Under the pieces are notes generated by a model. The model worked only from the letters and a program-made list of their open reading frames with translations. It did not search any database and had not been told where the DNA came from. DNA of 64,000 nt from Emydura subglobosa (taxonomy: Eukaryota; Chordata; Testudines; Chelidae). Location: contig ML679946.1 in NCBI GenBank assembly GCA_007922225.1, positions 96,416,759-96,480,758 on the forward strand. Direction: 5' to 3'. Position 1 is the first letter of the stretch; each line of letters starts with the position of its first letter. The position numbers and the translations under genes were made by a program. Shown piece after piece: positions 10,090-22,170 of the stretch.

Positions 10090-11655
10090 AGAGTCAAAGA
10101 TGTTACCATGACCTTGAAGGTTAAACAACATTAAACAGGTTTAAACAAGATTCAGGGTTTGGTACACTGAGCACTCAGCCACCTTAGTACCATGGCAAGC
10201 ACACCACTGAGTATCTTTTAAACCTCTTAAAGATACAGAAAGAGAAGGAAAAACAGTTAAAGCACTTGAAATGTAAAATATTAAGTAAGGCTTTTATTTT
10301 AACCATAGCCCACGTTCCCTTCGCCTTTAGCTGTAGAGAGGTTTTATAAGGGAAAACTCCTTGTTTAGCAGTCTTTTAGATAGCATTACAGTTGGTAATA
10401 ACTATCCTTTTGGGGGAAGAGAGAAGAAGTTAGTTGAGATGGGCTGTTGTTGTTAAGGTCTGATCCCATTTCTTAAAAGACGAAACAAACACACACAGGA
10501 GGGGAGAGAAAAGAACAGCAAAGATAAGAAATGGAACTTCTGTCTCTGATGTTGACTCTCACTAATAACATCACAGCTAAAGGGGCAAAGGCACAGCACA
10601 CAGTCTGATCAGCCACTCTGAGACCTGGCAAACTTGTACCAGTATCAGGCTGTTTAAGGTATTGCTCTCTCCGGTCACAGGCTTCCAACAGTGTTGCAAA
10701 ATATAGTCTTGGCTCGCTAAGCCAGATTTTTATTAGACCAGATTCTTATCAGACAGAAGGTAAAAGGAGAGGGATAGGAAATAGGAGAAGAAATAAGCTG
10801 GGGAAGGAAAAGAACACTTGGGGGATGTAGGACAAAGTGAGGGAATAAGGCAAAGTCTCACATCTCAGGTAGTGTTTGGGACTGAGCCAGAGCTGATGGA
10901 GTTGGCGATGTCATCTGGGTCCCTCTCTCTGGCCTGGTCTGCTCAGAAGACCTCTCAGGATCTGGACAACGAAGGTCCAGTGGTGTTACTATGGATCCTG
11001 GGGTTCCAGGAGAGAGGGATGGAGGCAGTGGTTGTTGGCAGACACTGCTTCTTCTGCTAATTTCCCCTCAACAGTCTTTTTATTTTGAGACGCCCGACTG
11101 TGAGCAATGGGTGGAATAGGCCATCCCTTCATTATTTTATTCACCAATTAGGCCTAGTTTCTGTCACACCAAATTTGGTTCATTGATTTCTGATTCCATG
11201 CTTTTCTTGTTCACACTAACCTTAACCCTGTCCTTGAATTATATCAGTGGGTGTTTTTGTTTGGATTAATTCAGTCTGTTTTTTGCCTCTCTCCCCCATC
11301 AACATTTGTTGTTATAGGTTATAGTGACATTTTATAAACATTTATCACCTTTTCCACAGTTAGGCTCACAAAGGGAAGGTAAATTTGTAGGCCCAGTTAT
11401 TACACCATTACTCCCATGAGACGTCTCATTGAAATTAATTATGACTATTTGCATGAGCTGAGCAATTTGTGGTCTCCTGGACAGAGATCACTTGAGTCAT
11501 TACAGTGAGCCATTGAGATCACTTGAGCCATTGAGCTCTTACATACAGTCACCCACCTGTGGTGCAAAAAGCAGTAGGAGCCATGTAACAGTGCACAAGA
11601 ATGTTACACAACAGCTTAGAATAGGAAGTAAAGATTGTAACTCATTTTAAACAAT
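10090..11655 (-). repeat. Possible LTR-retroelement-derived sequence
   Basis: The text around 10230-10460 (AAAACAGTTAAAGCACTTGA, TTGGTAATAACTATCCTTTT) looks like a repeat I associate with reptile LTR elements. No coding frame or LTR ends are visible, so the call rests on familiarity and is weak. Confidence 0.25.
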
Positions 11656-12345
11656 AGGGAGTGTGTCTCAGGGTTCACTCACCGTTGGGCACCTCCTGGT
11701 GGTTGCATCTGGGGATTAGCTCCACTTCAGGTCTGACACCCCCTTCTGTCGTTCACTTGCCCTGTGGCCTCTCTCTCTCTGACTTGAGGTGCCTCCCGCC
11801 CCTTCATGACTCCGGCCAGATCACTACATAATCATCCCTTCTGGGGTATCAAAATCCCTCTGGACCAGCAGTTCAGCTGGCATTTCTCACAATCCTGTGC
11901 CACTTCCCAGTGGCTAGTAAGGAAATCCAGACCCATCCTCTACACTTGGTTGCAGCCTAGGGACCCTATAACAAACAGCTCAGTCCTACTCCTTGCTGCT
12001 GTTTCCCTGCACTTCTCCCTATTCAGCACTCTCAGGCTTTTTTTCTCCACAGTTCTTCTGGGACTTCTTCCAGGGCAAGGATCCAAGGCATATTCTTCCT
12101 CTTGGGTTTTCTCCTCCCCTTCTCTCTGCTCCCAGAAAATGACTGCTGACTGCTGACTGTCTTCCTGCAGCCTTCTTCTGCTCTTAACTTCCTGGCTTTA
12201 TACTAAGCCACCTGCTCCTGCCCAGCTAGGCTTCGTGTTCACTTAAGCCTGGCTCTCCTTCCAGATGCAATTAAATGTCATAATTGGCCACTCAGGCCCA
12301 CATTAAACCTTTCATAGCCTGTTTAGGGTCCACATCCTATCATAG
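11656..12345 (-). mobile_element. LTR-like promoter region, minus strand
   Basis: Pyrimidine-rich on the plus strand, with TTTATA at 12197-12202, a TATAAA box on the minus strand, flanked by GC-richer sequence. The organisation suggests an endogenous-retrovirus-type U3 region. No retroviral protein remains are recognised and the ends are not defined. Confidence 0.3.
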
Positions 12346-13439
12346 AAGGAAGACTGTGTACTCAAGTTAAAATTTGTTCAGGACTACATGTTTGGTGCAT
12401 GGAATTCCTTTGAAAATGACTTGATTCTAGATGGGCTGTCTGACGGTCCCATGGGATGCAACCCAAAAACTGGGAATTGTGTGCCTCTGACTTCTCCATT
12501 CTGGGCTGTCCCTCACAATGCCTTGCTAGTGAAAAGCAACAAACCCCTCCAGGCACTGTTATCACCTAGCTCAAGTGCATGCGGAGCACCACACCCAACT
12601 AGATCACATGAATGTTTACCTGGGTTGCCTCTCACTCTGTGATGCTGTCAGCAGGCCACACTTACACAGGCATCCACAGGCAGGGACATAACCAACTGGG
12701 ATATATGAGTGTTTTGCCCGAATCAACAATAGAGAGGCACCAGCTAATTCTCCAGCACTATACCCCAGAATTATACTGTCTTGCACTGGTCAGAAACCTG
12801 GACCAGTATACGTTCATTATTCAGTTCACCACTTCATCAAAGGAAAGTGGACATGCACCAGCCTTTATAACTTGAGCAGATTTCCCAATCACTTCAACCA
12901 AAAACACTGTTTAGGTAAAATATAAAACAGATTTATTAACTACAAAAAGATAGATTTTAAGTAATTATAAGTGGCAAGTGTAAAGAGATTAAAAGAAGTT
13001 ACCAAAGAAATAAACATCAGATCGCCGTCTAAGCTCTATACACCAACACAATTTGAATATAAAAATTACCTCACCCTGAGAAATGGTACATTCAGGCTAC
13101 CAATCCTCAGTTCACAGGCAGAGTCTGCTTTCCCTGCCTGGGACCACCCCTCCCCCAGTCCAAAGTTCTTTCTCTTCCAGATGCTCCTTCAGGTTTTGAA
13201 TGGGAGGGGGGGGAGAGAAGACAAGTTATGATGTCATGCCCCCCTCTTTTATAATTACGCCTGCCTCGCTTGCTGGAACAGTCCCTGCACGGGACGTGGC
13301 AGCTGCTTCCCGTTGGTCAAGCAATCCCGACTGTGAACATGCATCTTAGGGTGAAGCCACTGTAAGCAATCCCTTGTAGTGCAGTCATTAGCACCTCTGG
13401 CTACTCCATGGTTGTACCTGAAAAGCTGGTTTAGGTGGT
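12346..13439. other. Unassigned; possible retroelement remnants
   Basis: The stretch AAACAGATTTATTAACTAC followed by AAAAAGATAGATTTTAAGT (about 12928-12961) resembles a dispersed reptile repeat. I cannot place a family or coding content. Confidence 0.25.
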
Positions 13440-14190
13440 GTTAGAAATAACCAAAAAGGTTGTCCCGGGGGTGGATTGGGGAGACGGAACCTTTTATTGC
13501 CTGCTCGTTCCACCTCAACGCCGCGAGTAAGCAACGAGAGGGTTACTTTACAATTCTTTTAGTCATAACAGTATGTAAATGTATACATTTTTAGCAACTC
13601 CCCTTAGACCCTTCTGTGGTTACATTGACACCTATAAAATGAATATTAACAACTACATGATGAATACAATTATACCCGCCCCGTTTGTTGTTTACAGGAT
13701 TACCATACAGAGGGCAGGCACATCACCTCAAAACCTATTAATTTTACCCTAACATTCTTTGAAGTAAAGGCATGCTAGAGGGGAAGGAAGATAATGCTTT
13801 CTTCCCACCAAAGGCCTTGTGCAGGAGTGGTGATAGACTCATTCACTGCGCAGATGGCTAGGAAGGGAGGAGAAGAAGAGAGATAATAGACTCTAACTAG
13901 AATTCACACCAATTAGAAGAAACAAGATTTGCCCGTGCCTTGACCCCGTTCCCTGTGGGTTAGGCCTGACCATTTGTCCAGCTTTTAACTCTTTATTTTC
14001 CTACAGGTGGTTTTTCACCTCACAACATGTTCTAGTAGCATTTAAAGAAATATTTTATATCTTCCCATACAATGATAGCACGTACAATTCGACAAGATAA
14101 TAATGTTTAGCAGATCAGGACTTTTAAAATAATACCAAACAAGGCATATTTTGTACAGAACATACCATCATTATATCACATTGCTGTATA
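13440..14190 (-). mobile_element. LTR-like sequence with minus-strand poly(A) signal
   Basis: TTTATT at 13493-13498 gives AATAAA on the minus strand. It is preceded (higher coordinates) by a CG-containing stretch and followed by G/T-rich sequence, as at an R/U5 boundary. Part of it (14095-14176) recurs inverted at 49588-49670, proving that it is dispersed. Confidence 0.35.
14095..14176 (+). repeat. Dispersed repeat, partner of 49588-49670
   Basis: The reverse complement of 49588-49670 aligns along the whole 82 bp by eye, sharing GACTTTTAAAATAAT and CCAAACAAGGCAT. Confidence 0.8.
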
Positions 14191-15132
14191 TGGGTTTTTT
14201 GGGGTGTTGTTCTCAGACACAGAGTGTCACAGACTGATCACTTTATAAATAACACAGGTTCTTAAATTCAGTGTTGGTACCTGACTACCAGTGAATTTTA
14301 CCTCTCAAGGATCCTGAATATGTTGCCCCTGAATACTTGATCCTGAATACCTTGCACACTGAAAACACCCACTGACTTTAGTGCAGGTTGGTCCTCTTGG
14401 ATGATTTAGTTATTCTTATGTGTACTTAGATAAACTGATAGAAGAGAGAGAAATAATGGCACAGAACCAAAAGCGTTTTGAATAATTTAAGGCAACCTCT
14501 TAGCTCATTAAATCATTCCTGTTCTATCTATATGAGTAGGACACATAGGCAATGCTGTCATGGGTAGCAGACCCTCAGGATACTTGTTCTAAAGGATGTA
14601 GTATACCCCGTCTGTACCTGTCCCACCAGAACAAAGGGAAATTAAGTAAAGGATTCATAGTGCAAAAGGAAGGACTGGTGCTTTGAAAAGGAGATGCTTG
14701 GACAACTTCCAAATCAATCAAATATCTTTGTTGGTACATTCCATTCTGAGCCTAGTGGATATTCCAGTGCCATATGGCTAGTCTCAAGGACAAAAGTTAC
14801 CTGTTGGTATATTTTGTCTTATTTATATGGACTGAGATCGATGGAGACCACATGTTATTCTGTCTTGCTTTTTAAAATTTAGATAGTGTCTCTTCTCATT
14901 TACATCATCCTTGCTGCCTCTGGGTCAGAAAACTAGGTGTCACATAAGCTTGGGACAAAGGGGTTGTTTCAGAGATCTCTGTTTGGTGCTCATGAAGTGT
15001 CTCTTGGCTTTAGTACATTGCACCAATTTCTTCTGCTTCTTCTCCTTTATGCCTTCTCCTTTTTCCTGGTGAGGGTTGTGGCTGCAGCATGAAGAGTAGG
15101 GGGCACCAGACCTCCCTTTCCTCCACAACAGA
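14191..15132. other. No gene recognised
   Basis: No repeat family or exon could be identified; open frames are short. Confidence 0.3.
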
Positions 15133-15995
15133 TTCCAGCTCCTCCTGGAGGATTCTCAGGCATTCCCAGGCCAGATGGGAGATATAATCCCTCCAGCATG
15201 TCCTGGGTCAGCCTCGGGGCCTCCTCCTAGTGAGATGTGCTCAGTATAGTTCCAAAGGAAGCTTACCTGGGGGCATTCTTATCAGGTGCCCAAACCACCT
15301 CAGCTGACTCCTCTTGATCTGGAGGAGTAGTGGCTGTACTCCGAGACCCTCCCAAATAGCTGAGACCCTCACCCTGTCTCGGAGAGTCAGCCCAGCCATG
15401 CTGCGGAGAAACCTCATTTCTGCCGCTTGTATTTGCGATCTTGTCCTTTCAGTCACTACCCAAAGTTCATGACCATAGGTGAGGATGGGGATGAAAATTA
15501 ATCTGTAAATTGAGAGCTTCATCCAAAAACTTAGCTCCTGCTTCACCACCACGGGTCAGTTCAGTGCCTACATCATTGCTACCGCTGCACTAATCCGTCA
15601 GTCAATCTCATGCTGCCACTTACCATCGCTTGTGAACAAGATGCCTAGATCCTTAAACTCTTCTACTAAGGGCAGATGCTCCCCCTTCATCTGGAGAGAA
15701 CACTTCACTTTCTTCCTGGAAAGAACCATGACCTCTGATTTAGAGGTGCAGATTCTCATCCCAGCCGCTTTACACTCAGCAGCGAAGTGTTCAAGTGCAC
15801 ATCGGAGATAACAGTCTGAAGAAGCAACATCATCTGAAAACAGCAAAGATGCCACTTCCAAGTCCCCATACCACATACATTCCCCAAAACGGCTGCACCT
15901 TCATATCCTATCCACAAAGATCATGAACAGGAGTGGGGACAGGATGAACCCTTAGCAGAGTCCAATGCCCACCTTGAATGAACTTGACTTAATGC
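15133..15995 (-). mobile_element. Non-CR1 LINE fragment, RT C-terminal part
   Basis: On the minus strand the order is LSPLLFMIFVDR (RT motif B-C approach), LLFSDDVA (catalytic box, usually FADD), FAAECKAAGMRICTSKSE, FKDLGILFTSDG, then after a break VVVKQELS, LTYGHELWVVTERTRS, RSQLRWFGHLIRMPPG. A tail near 15133-15240 resembles RPRGRPRTCWRDYIS text with stops. This motif series belongs to a non-LTR retrotransposon common in fish and unlike CR1. I cannot assign the clade (RTE, Rex1 or other) by eye. The 5' half is missing and at least one frame break is present. Confidence 0.85.
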
Positions 15996-16865
15996 CAAGA
16001 ATGTGGACACCTATTTCTAGTAGTAATAAATAATTATCTGCAGTACCATCCATGACACTGCAGTTCACTCTTCCCTGATGTAATTACCCCCGTGACATTG
16101 CTATTAACCTTGCATGTAGAATGTCATCTAATGTGTTTTCTGAGCTGAAAGCAATTTTATCTTTTCATATGAAAATTTGTAGTGGTGCTCCTGAAAGATT
16201 TCTCATGTTAATCCTCTGATTATGGTCTCTGTTCCCTCTTTAAGTATTACATTTCCAGATGGAGGCTAACAAAAGTTCCTTCTGCTGTCAATCCTGGCAT
16301 AAAAAGACTTTGACAGCTTCCCTTCCGCCCTCACCCTTCCCCCTCAAAATAGAGACAGTACTAATTTTCATGAATAGTGAAGAAATTCATTTAGCAGATA
16401 CAGATATATTAATCACAGACAGAATGGGTTTTTTTAAATATATATTTAAAGAGCCCGGGATATGGTTACTGAAGGAGCCTTAACATTACAGTCTTCTCAA
16501 AAAGATGTCTGTATAATTTTCTGCTTTATTGCACATCTGACAATTATCCACGGTGAAAACCCACCTGAAATCTGAGATGAATTTGCAAAGGAGGCCCTTA
16601 CAGAATGTCAGGGTCTAAGACCCTGCATAGAGATGCAGTCTTATGCTGTTGATTCACCTTAGTATCAGGTGTGAGAAACATCCCAAGAGATGCAGTTTTT
16701 TCTGCCAGTTGACTTTGTCAATTGGACCTGGTCGCTTTTTTAGTTCCAACCCAAGAGTATCTCTCTGAGGCAGGAATCTAGGGGTAAAGGAGGGTGCTAC
16801 AGGAGTCAACCCTAGAAACATCCAAACGCATTCTGAAACTGAACACCACTGTTATTTTAGTTAAC
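15996..16865. other. No gene recognised
   Basis: No repeat with clear ends and no exon-like frame. Confidence 0.3.
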
Positions 16866-17525
16866 AAAGCTGGTTGGGAATTTTCCATAAAAATAATCTT
16901 TCAATGGAAAATGCAGTGTCAGCAAAATTGAAATTTTCTGCAAGAAAATGTCAGTTTTATGATTTTTTTTTTAAATTTCCCATCAGGTTGTATTGAATCT
17001 AAACATCTGGATTAGTCGGAATGAATTGAAACATTTTGTTTCAGGTCAGTTTGATGTTAATTGGTGTTCAGCTGAGCTGCCTTTGTGTCTCATGGGAGCT
17101 GTAGTTAGGGTGTCCCATGCCCCATACTACTGTATGGGCTAGGATCCCTGGCTGAACTATATCTCCTATGATGCACCATGGTCTACCCTCTAGCTGAGCC
17201 ACAACAAGATATCGGGGAGTCTCATGACTACAGTGCCATCTTTTGGGCAGAGGGTTCTGGCCTATAGGGAAGAATGGGGGCATGATATACTTGAACTACA
17301 ACTCCCATGATGCGCTACAGCAGTTTAGGTGGGTGCAGTTCATTGGTGAATGGAGCCAGAATGATTTTTTTCAACATTTCCAGATAGAATTTTTTCAGAA
17401 CTTCCCCTTCCATAAAAATAAAAAAATGGATTTTAATATTTTGTCTGATATGGAATGGCAACATATGTCAAAATATCAGAAGTTCCCATGAGATAGAAAT
17501 CCTGATTTTTGACCAACTATACTAA
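16866..17525. mobile_element. Fold-back DNA element candidate
   Basis: Outer parts read AAAGCTGGTTGGGAATTTTCC on the left and TGATTTTTGACCAACTAT on the right, roughly inverted. Internally CATGGGAGCTGTAGTT (about 17091-17106) and AACTACAACTCCCATG (17296-17311) are inverted copies. AT-rich arms with a GC-richer centre suggest a non-autonomous DNA transposon. No transposase. Confidence 0.4.
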
Positions 17526-17764
17526 CAATAGAGGAAACTCCAGGAAGGGTGTAAGTTTGGACCCTCTCTAATGTGCGTATTGTGTTAGTAACAGGGTGGG
17601 AATGGAACCTGCTTACAGAGCCATAGCTCATATCTTCAGCCTGCCTCTATGTTTAGACAGAGCACACATGGATACTGCAACTTCCATTGAATAAGACTAA
17701 TTAAAATATATCCTTCCAGCTCCACTTACTGCAAGGAGCTGAGAGCTCTCCAGGGAGCACTAAA

Positions 17765-18200
17765 AACAGCTGGTTGAAATTTTTCACACAAGGTTTTTTT
17801 TCATAGAAAAATGGCCTTTTTACAGAACCAAATCTTTCCATGAGAAATTGCTGACATTCTCAATGTCCCATTTTTCATGACATTTTCTGTAATGTTGTGA
17901 TCAACTTTTTTTCTGAAAAGTTCCAGAGGGGTAGCCGTGTTAGTCTTTATACAGCAAAAACAACGGGAGTCCTGTATCACCTTAAAGACTAACAAATTTC
18001 TGCGGGCATAAGCTTTCGTGGGCTGCAACGCCCTTCGTCAGATGTCTGCCCACGAAAGCTTATGCCCGCAGAAACTTGTTAGTCTTTAAGGTGATACAGG
18101 ACTCTCATTGTTTTAACTTTTTTCTGAAATTTTTGTTCTGTTTTGTTTTGAAATCCTAATCAAAACGGTTATAGAAATTTTTGATTTACTGAAAACAGAG
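17765..18200. mobile_element. Related fold-back element, interrupted
   Basis: Starts AACAGCTGGTTGAAATTTTT, like the element at 16866, and has the same AAAATTTTC-rich text. It is split by the hairpin insertion at 17919-18114. Confidence 0.4.
17919..18114. mobile_element. Near-perfect hairpin element with target duplication
   Basis: Arms 17961-18023 and 18048-18110 are inverted copies matching at 60 of 63 positions by my count, with a 24-base loop. Before the left arm lies AGAGGGGTAGCCGTGTTAGT, without a right-hand partner. The insertion is flanked by AACTTTTTTTCTGAAA (17903-17918) and AACTTTTTTCTGAAA (18115-18129), a 15-16-bp target duplication more typical of LINE-driven insertion than of DNA transposition. 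Confidence 0.85.
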
Positions 18201-18870
18201 ATTTTAATAAATGAAACATTTAATAAATCCCAGACATAACTTTAATACACATTTTGGTGACGATTTTGTGAAAAACAGAAAAATGTATTTGTTTTCAAGC
18301 CTGCTAAATGAGAACTGAACCTGATCAGAGGGCCCAAGCATAGGTCCATCCTTCCTCTCTTGTTCCATGGTAAATCTCACATTGACTGAAGTGGGGGCAA
18401 AGTTAGGCAGACACTGAGCACTTTTGGCTATCCTGCCATATATATTTATATCTAACATTTTTCTTTCAACATTAGGGATTACTTGATTTCACCAGCCACA
18501 GGACAATGATTCCCTTTAATAGGGAGTAAAGGGATAGGGCAGTACTGAACCACACCAGCATTTATTTCATTTCTCTGCCTCATCTGCTAGTTGATCTTGA
18601 GGGTAGGTTTCAGATGAACAATACCGTAGCTCTTCATCTGATTTTGTCTGACACCTGTGCCCCTAATGTGAGTCGTGAAGTCATATTTACTTGCATTGCT
18701 GAACACATTTCTCCTCTCTTCTTGGAATTCATGCTTTTCACTTGTGTTTCTGACCATCGTTTTGATACAGTACAGTAACCCAAAAAAGTCACATAACAAT
18801 AAGAGAATAATAATCCACCCAGCCCAAAGCATTCAGCTACTGCTAGAAGCCATGGGCCAGATTTGGGGTA
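18201..18870. other. No gene recognised
   Basis: No repeat or exon identified. Confidence 0.3.
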
Positions 18871-19115
18871 TGTCCTCACGCCAAGTGAAGTTGTGATTGT
18901 GGCACAGATTGGAAGCTCAACGCTAGCTTTAACCTAGCTAGCATGGGTAATGTGGTAATGAAGAGGCGGCTACAGATTTTAGCACAGGCTAGCAAGGAAA
19001 GTACTGGCGGGCTGGTTGCTATACCAAGCTGCCATGTCTTCACTACTATTGTTACCTGTGCTACCTAGATTAAAGCTAGTGCAGGTATGCCTACCCATGC
19101 TACAATATCACCTTC
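18871..19115. mobile_element. MITE fragment (GTCTACACT-type superfamily)
   Basis: Left end GGGGTATGTCCTCACGCC, right part CTAGATTAAAGCTAGTGCAG then GTATGCCTACCCATGC. The right part is shared with the MITE at 49441-49813 (near 49740). CTAGCTTTAACCTAGCTAGC near 18922 is the inverted counterpart. Confidence 0.55.
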
Positions 19116-20754
19116 AATACCCATACATGAGCTGCTTCTTCCTCCTTTCTCCCTCCTGCCCCAGACAGCCCCATCCGTATCTGGACTCCATGAGTCCTAG
19201 CTCTCCAGAGAGTGGTAGGAGATAGATAAGTTCCTGCTCAGGTTGGTCCACTGTAGTGTCTCAGGGCCTGGCGTGATGGCTAGCAGCATGGTTATCTCTC
19301 AGCGGGTTAGCGTGTGTACCACCGATCACAACAAGTACAAGCCAAAGAGCCTTTTGAAAGGAACAGCAGTGTGTGCCCCAGTTGGGCACCCCTTTAAAGC
19401 AGTCTATGGAATCCTGAACTGGCCGGCAGGTTTCTAACAGAGATGCCACAGCCTCTGGCCCTCTCCCCCTTTCATCATTATCCAGGGAAGATTTTGTCCT
19501 TAAATAAATACAGCCAACACTGAAGAGGAAAGCAATGGCCTTTCAACAGTGCACAGCAACCTTACCCACCACGAAAGAACGGGCAATTAACTCAGCAGGC
19601 CAAATTCTGCTCCTAATGCAAACCTCACTGAAATAGGTAGAACCTCTGAGGTTCCAAGAAATAAAAACAGAATTCAGCCCAGTCAGTTTTGCTGAGGTTT
19701 AACAAAGAGAATTTGGCTTATTTTATACTATTTAGGAAAAGTTGGAAAGAGCAGATGCTTTTCCTAAGTGCATTTAAAAAAAAAAGAATAATTTCAATCC
19801 TTTTTAAAGCAAGAAGCCCCGTTCCATTTCTCTTTTCTTCTCAAACACCAACAGGGCTAAGACTTGTGATAAGAAACCCTCCAAATCTTCAGAGCCAGAT
19901 TCTGCTCTCAGTAACATCAATACAATTCCACTGAAACCAAAAGGGTTGCTATGGGCTGATGGTGGCGTAATTGAGAGCGGAATCCGGACCTCTGCCTTCC
20001 CCTTCTGGGAGACAGCAATCAGGGTAATCCTGCAGATTCGTGAGAGTAATTTGATTTCTATTCAGCCACAAAGCAGCAAAGCTTCTGCTCGACAAAGATG
20101 CAGGTAAGTGACACCTGGCAAATTGAGAATTACTTGAGAAATACTGATTTGCAACACGCACTGAGAGCTTAAAGATTCCCTTTCGATCTCTACTCTTCTG
20201 CTTTATCAGAAAGCTTCTATCCTCTGCTCTCCAAAGTTTGTGAAGAGACTTTTACTTAAAGGGGAGTACCTGAATCTGTGTGTGATCTTTTCACAGTTAG
20301 TCTCAAAGAAAGTAACAATCCTTTTTCCATTCTCATCTTCCTAGCCTTTTTTCCCCTCTTAAATACATAAGGGTGATAATTTCCAAGGAAGGTCCTTACC
20401 TGCAAGTAAAAGATTTGCTTTCTATTATTTGCTACGAGAGCTCCTATGGACTGTATTCTCCACAGGCTGTCAGGTATTGTCTAGAGAGAGACCTGCTGGG
20501 TAAGATGTAAATCACGAGCTCTACGCCTTCGCAGTTCAGAAGAGTTCAGATCCAGGCTTATTATAGGAAAAAGGAGTTAGCCACAATATTCAGATATCTA
20601 TGTGGGTTCAGGATCAGAAACACAACCCCCTTTCCACTAAAATTCAGGGGTATTCAACTGGGGGGGTTGACTTTGAGCCCAACTGTGTTATTAACTCTTA
20701 CTGATGGTGGATACATCTCAGTAAATGCATAGCTTAGAGAAGAAGGACAGTTCA
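19116..20754. other. Mostly unassigned; two short fold-back remnants
   Basis: About 19600-19680 (CCAAATTCTGCTCCTAATGC and CAGAATTCAGCCC) and 19890-19985 (AGAGCCAGATTCTGCTCTCA and TGAGAGCGGAATCCGGACC) have inverted ends and belong to the short fold-back class discussed in findings. Otherwise nothing recognised. Confidence 0.35.
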
Positions 20755-20970
20755 GTGGGAGATGCAGCTTCAATTCCCTGCTCTGTTACAGAATTTCTGT
20801 GTCTGACCATGGGCAGGTCACTCAATCTCTTTCTTCAGTTCCCCATCTGTAAAATTAAGATAATAATTCTTCCCTACTCATATGGTGTTGTGACAAAAAG
20901 TATATTAAAGATTGTGAGGCACTTGGGTACTATGGTAACAGGGGGGGCATATAAGTACCATAGATAAATA
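20755..20970 (+). repeat. MIR/CORE-SINE, plus orientation
   Basis: Reads in order TTCAATTCCCTGCTCTGTTA, GACCATGGGCAGGTCACTCA, TTCCCCATCTGTAAAATTAA, GTGTTGTGACAAAAAG, TTGTGAGGCACTTGGGTACT. This is the core and tail order of an amniote MIR-type SINE. Confidence 0.75.
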
Positions 20971-21007
20971 AGTTTGATTCACTTCACATAAGTAATCCAA
21001 AATCCGG

Positions 21008-21079
21008 AGGTGAAATTTTGATCCCATTCATGTCAATGGCAAAACTCTTCTTGACTTCATTGGCTTAGGATTTCACCTT
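21008..21079. repeat. Short fold-back repeat
   Basis: AGGTGAAATTTTGATCCCAT on the left and TTGGCTTAGGATTTCACCTT on the right are imperfect inverted repeats around CAATGG and TTGACTTCATTGG. Confidence 0.55.
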
Positions 21080-21975
21080 GGACATTTATCCAAATCTCTT
21101 GGGTGAGTGGACTGGAAGGCTGAAGAGAGCAAACCTTCTGCTGAGGTTGAGTAGAGTTTTCCCATATGGCTAAAAATACATATGTCAGAGAGTATTGTTA
21201 ATAGCTCTGAAGCACTTTGAAGCTTAAAAGTGCTATGCAGTATAGATGCTACTATTGTTGTTATTCCACGGGGGGGAACCACCTGTAGGAGAATCTGACA
21301 TTTGCACAAATAAGCACTCTGATGTAAAAGCTAAGATTTGCCCTTTTTGCTTCTTCATGATGCCACACATGTAGCTTAGAGAATATTATGAAAGTTATTT
21401 AAGACATAATATTTGATCATATAAAAATACTATATTCAAAGTCACATACATAAAGGGACACAAATAAAGTTGTGTATTCAACCTTAAAAGTGCAAAGGAT
21501 TGCTTACAATTTGGACTAGTGCCCTTTTTTGTTTCTTATGGTGACCAGAGAAGGCCTGGAAGGTGTGTGTGTCTGTGGTGGTGATGGAGGTAACATTTTC
21601 CGTCTCGTTTTTACGTGAGACAGCTCTGATGTGTAAAGTCTGAGCTTCTGTTTCTTGGGTTTTTTAATGCCTACTGGGAGGTCTAAGGATGTTTAGTATT
21701 TGTTCTTAACACCTTAGTTGAAGAGGCTGAAGTTGACTCTTTAACAAGATCTTCTTTTATTCACAATGGTAATTACATTTAATAGAGATTAACAAAAACA
21801 CAGAGTGTTTAACTTTCCAACTGAAGCTCCTTCCCTCCTGTTAGGAGCTCAATTTACACACCCTTGGCTTTTCTGATGTCGCCATGTCATAATACAGTCT
21901 TCCAGACTAGACAGGTCCTGAATTTCTAGTGTAAATTATATTCTCTTTCCCAGTTGAGGTAGATATGTGTCTACT
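21080..21975. other. No gene recognised
   Basis: Contains a MIR-tail-like AAGCACTTTGAAGCTTAAAA near 21210. No gene. Confidence 0.3.
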
Positions 21976-22170
21976 TTGCAGCTGGGGAAATTGAGTGAAA
22001 GAGACATTAAGGCCAAGATTCAGCAAACTGCTTTAGTGCTGTGCTGGATTGGGGCCTCAGTGACTTACTGAAGTTCCCACATCAAGTCAGTTGCAAAGCC
22101 AGAGCAAAATTCAGAATTCCTGACTCTCAGTCCCTGGTTGTAACCACTAAACAAGGCTCCTTCCAAACCT
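21976..22170 (-). repeat. MIR/CORE-SINE remnant
   Basis: GCAGCTGGGGAAATTGAGTG, CAAGTCAGTTGCAAAGCCAG and CTCAGTCCCTGGTTGTAACC are the complement of the MIR core and tRNA-like head. A spacer of about 55 bp splits the core. Confidence 0.55.
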
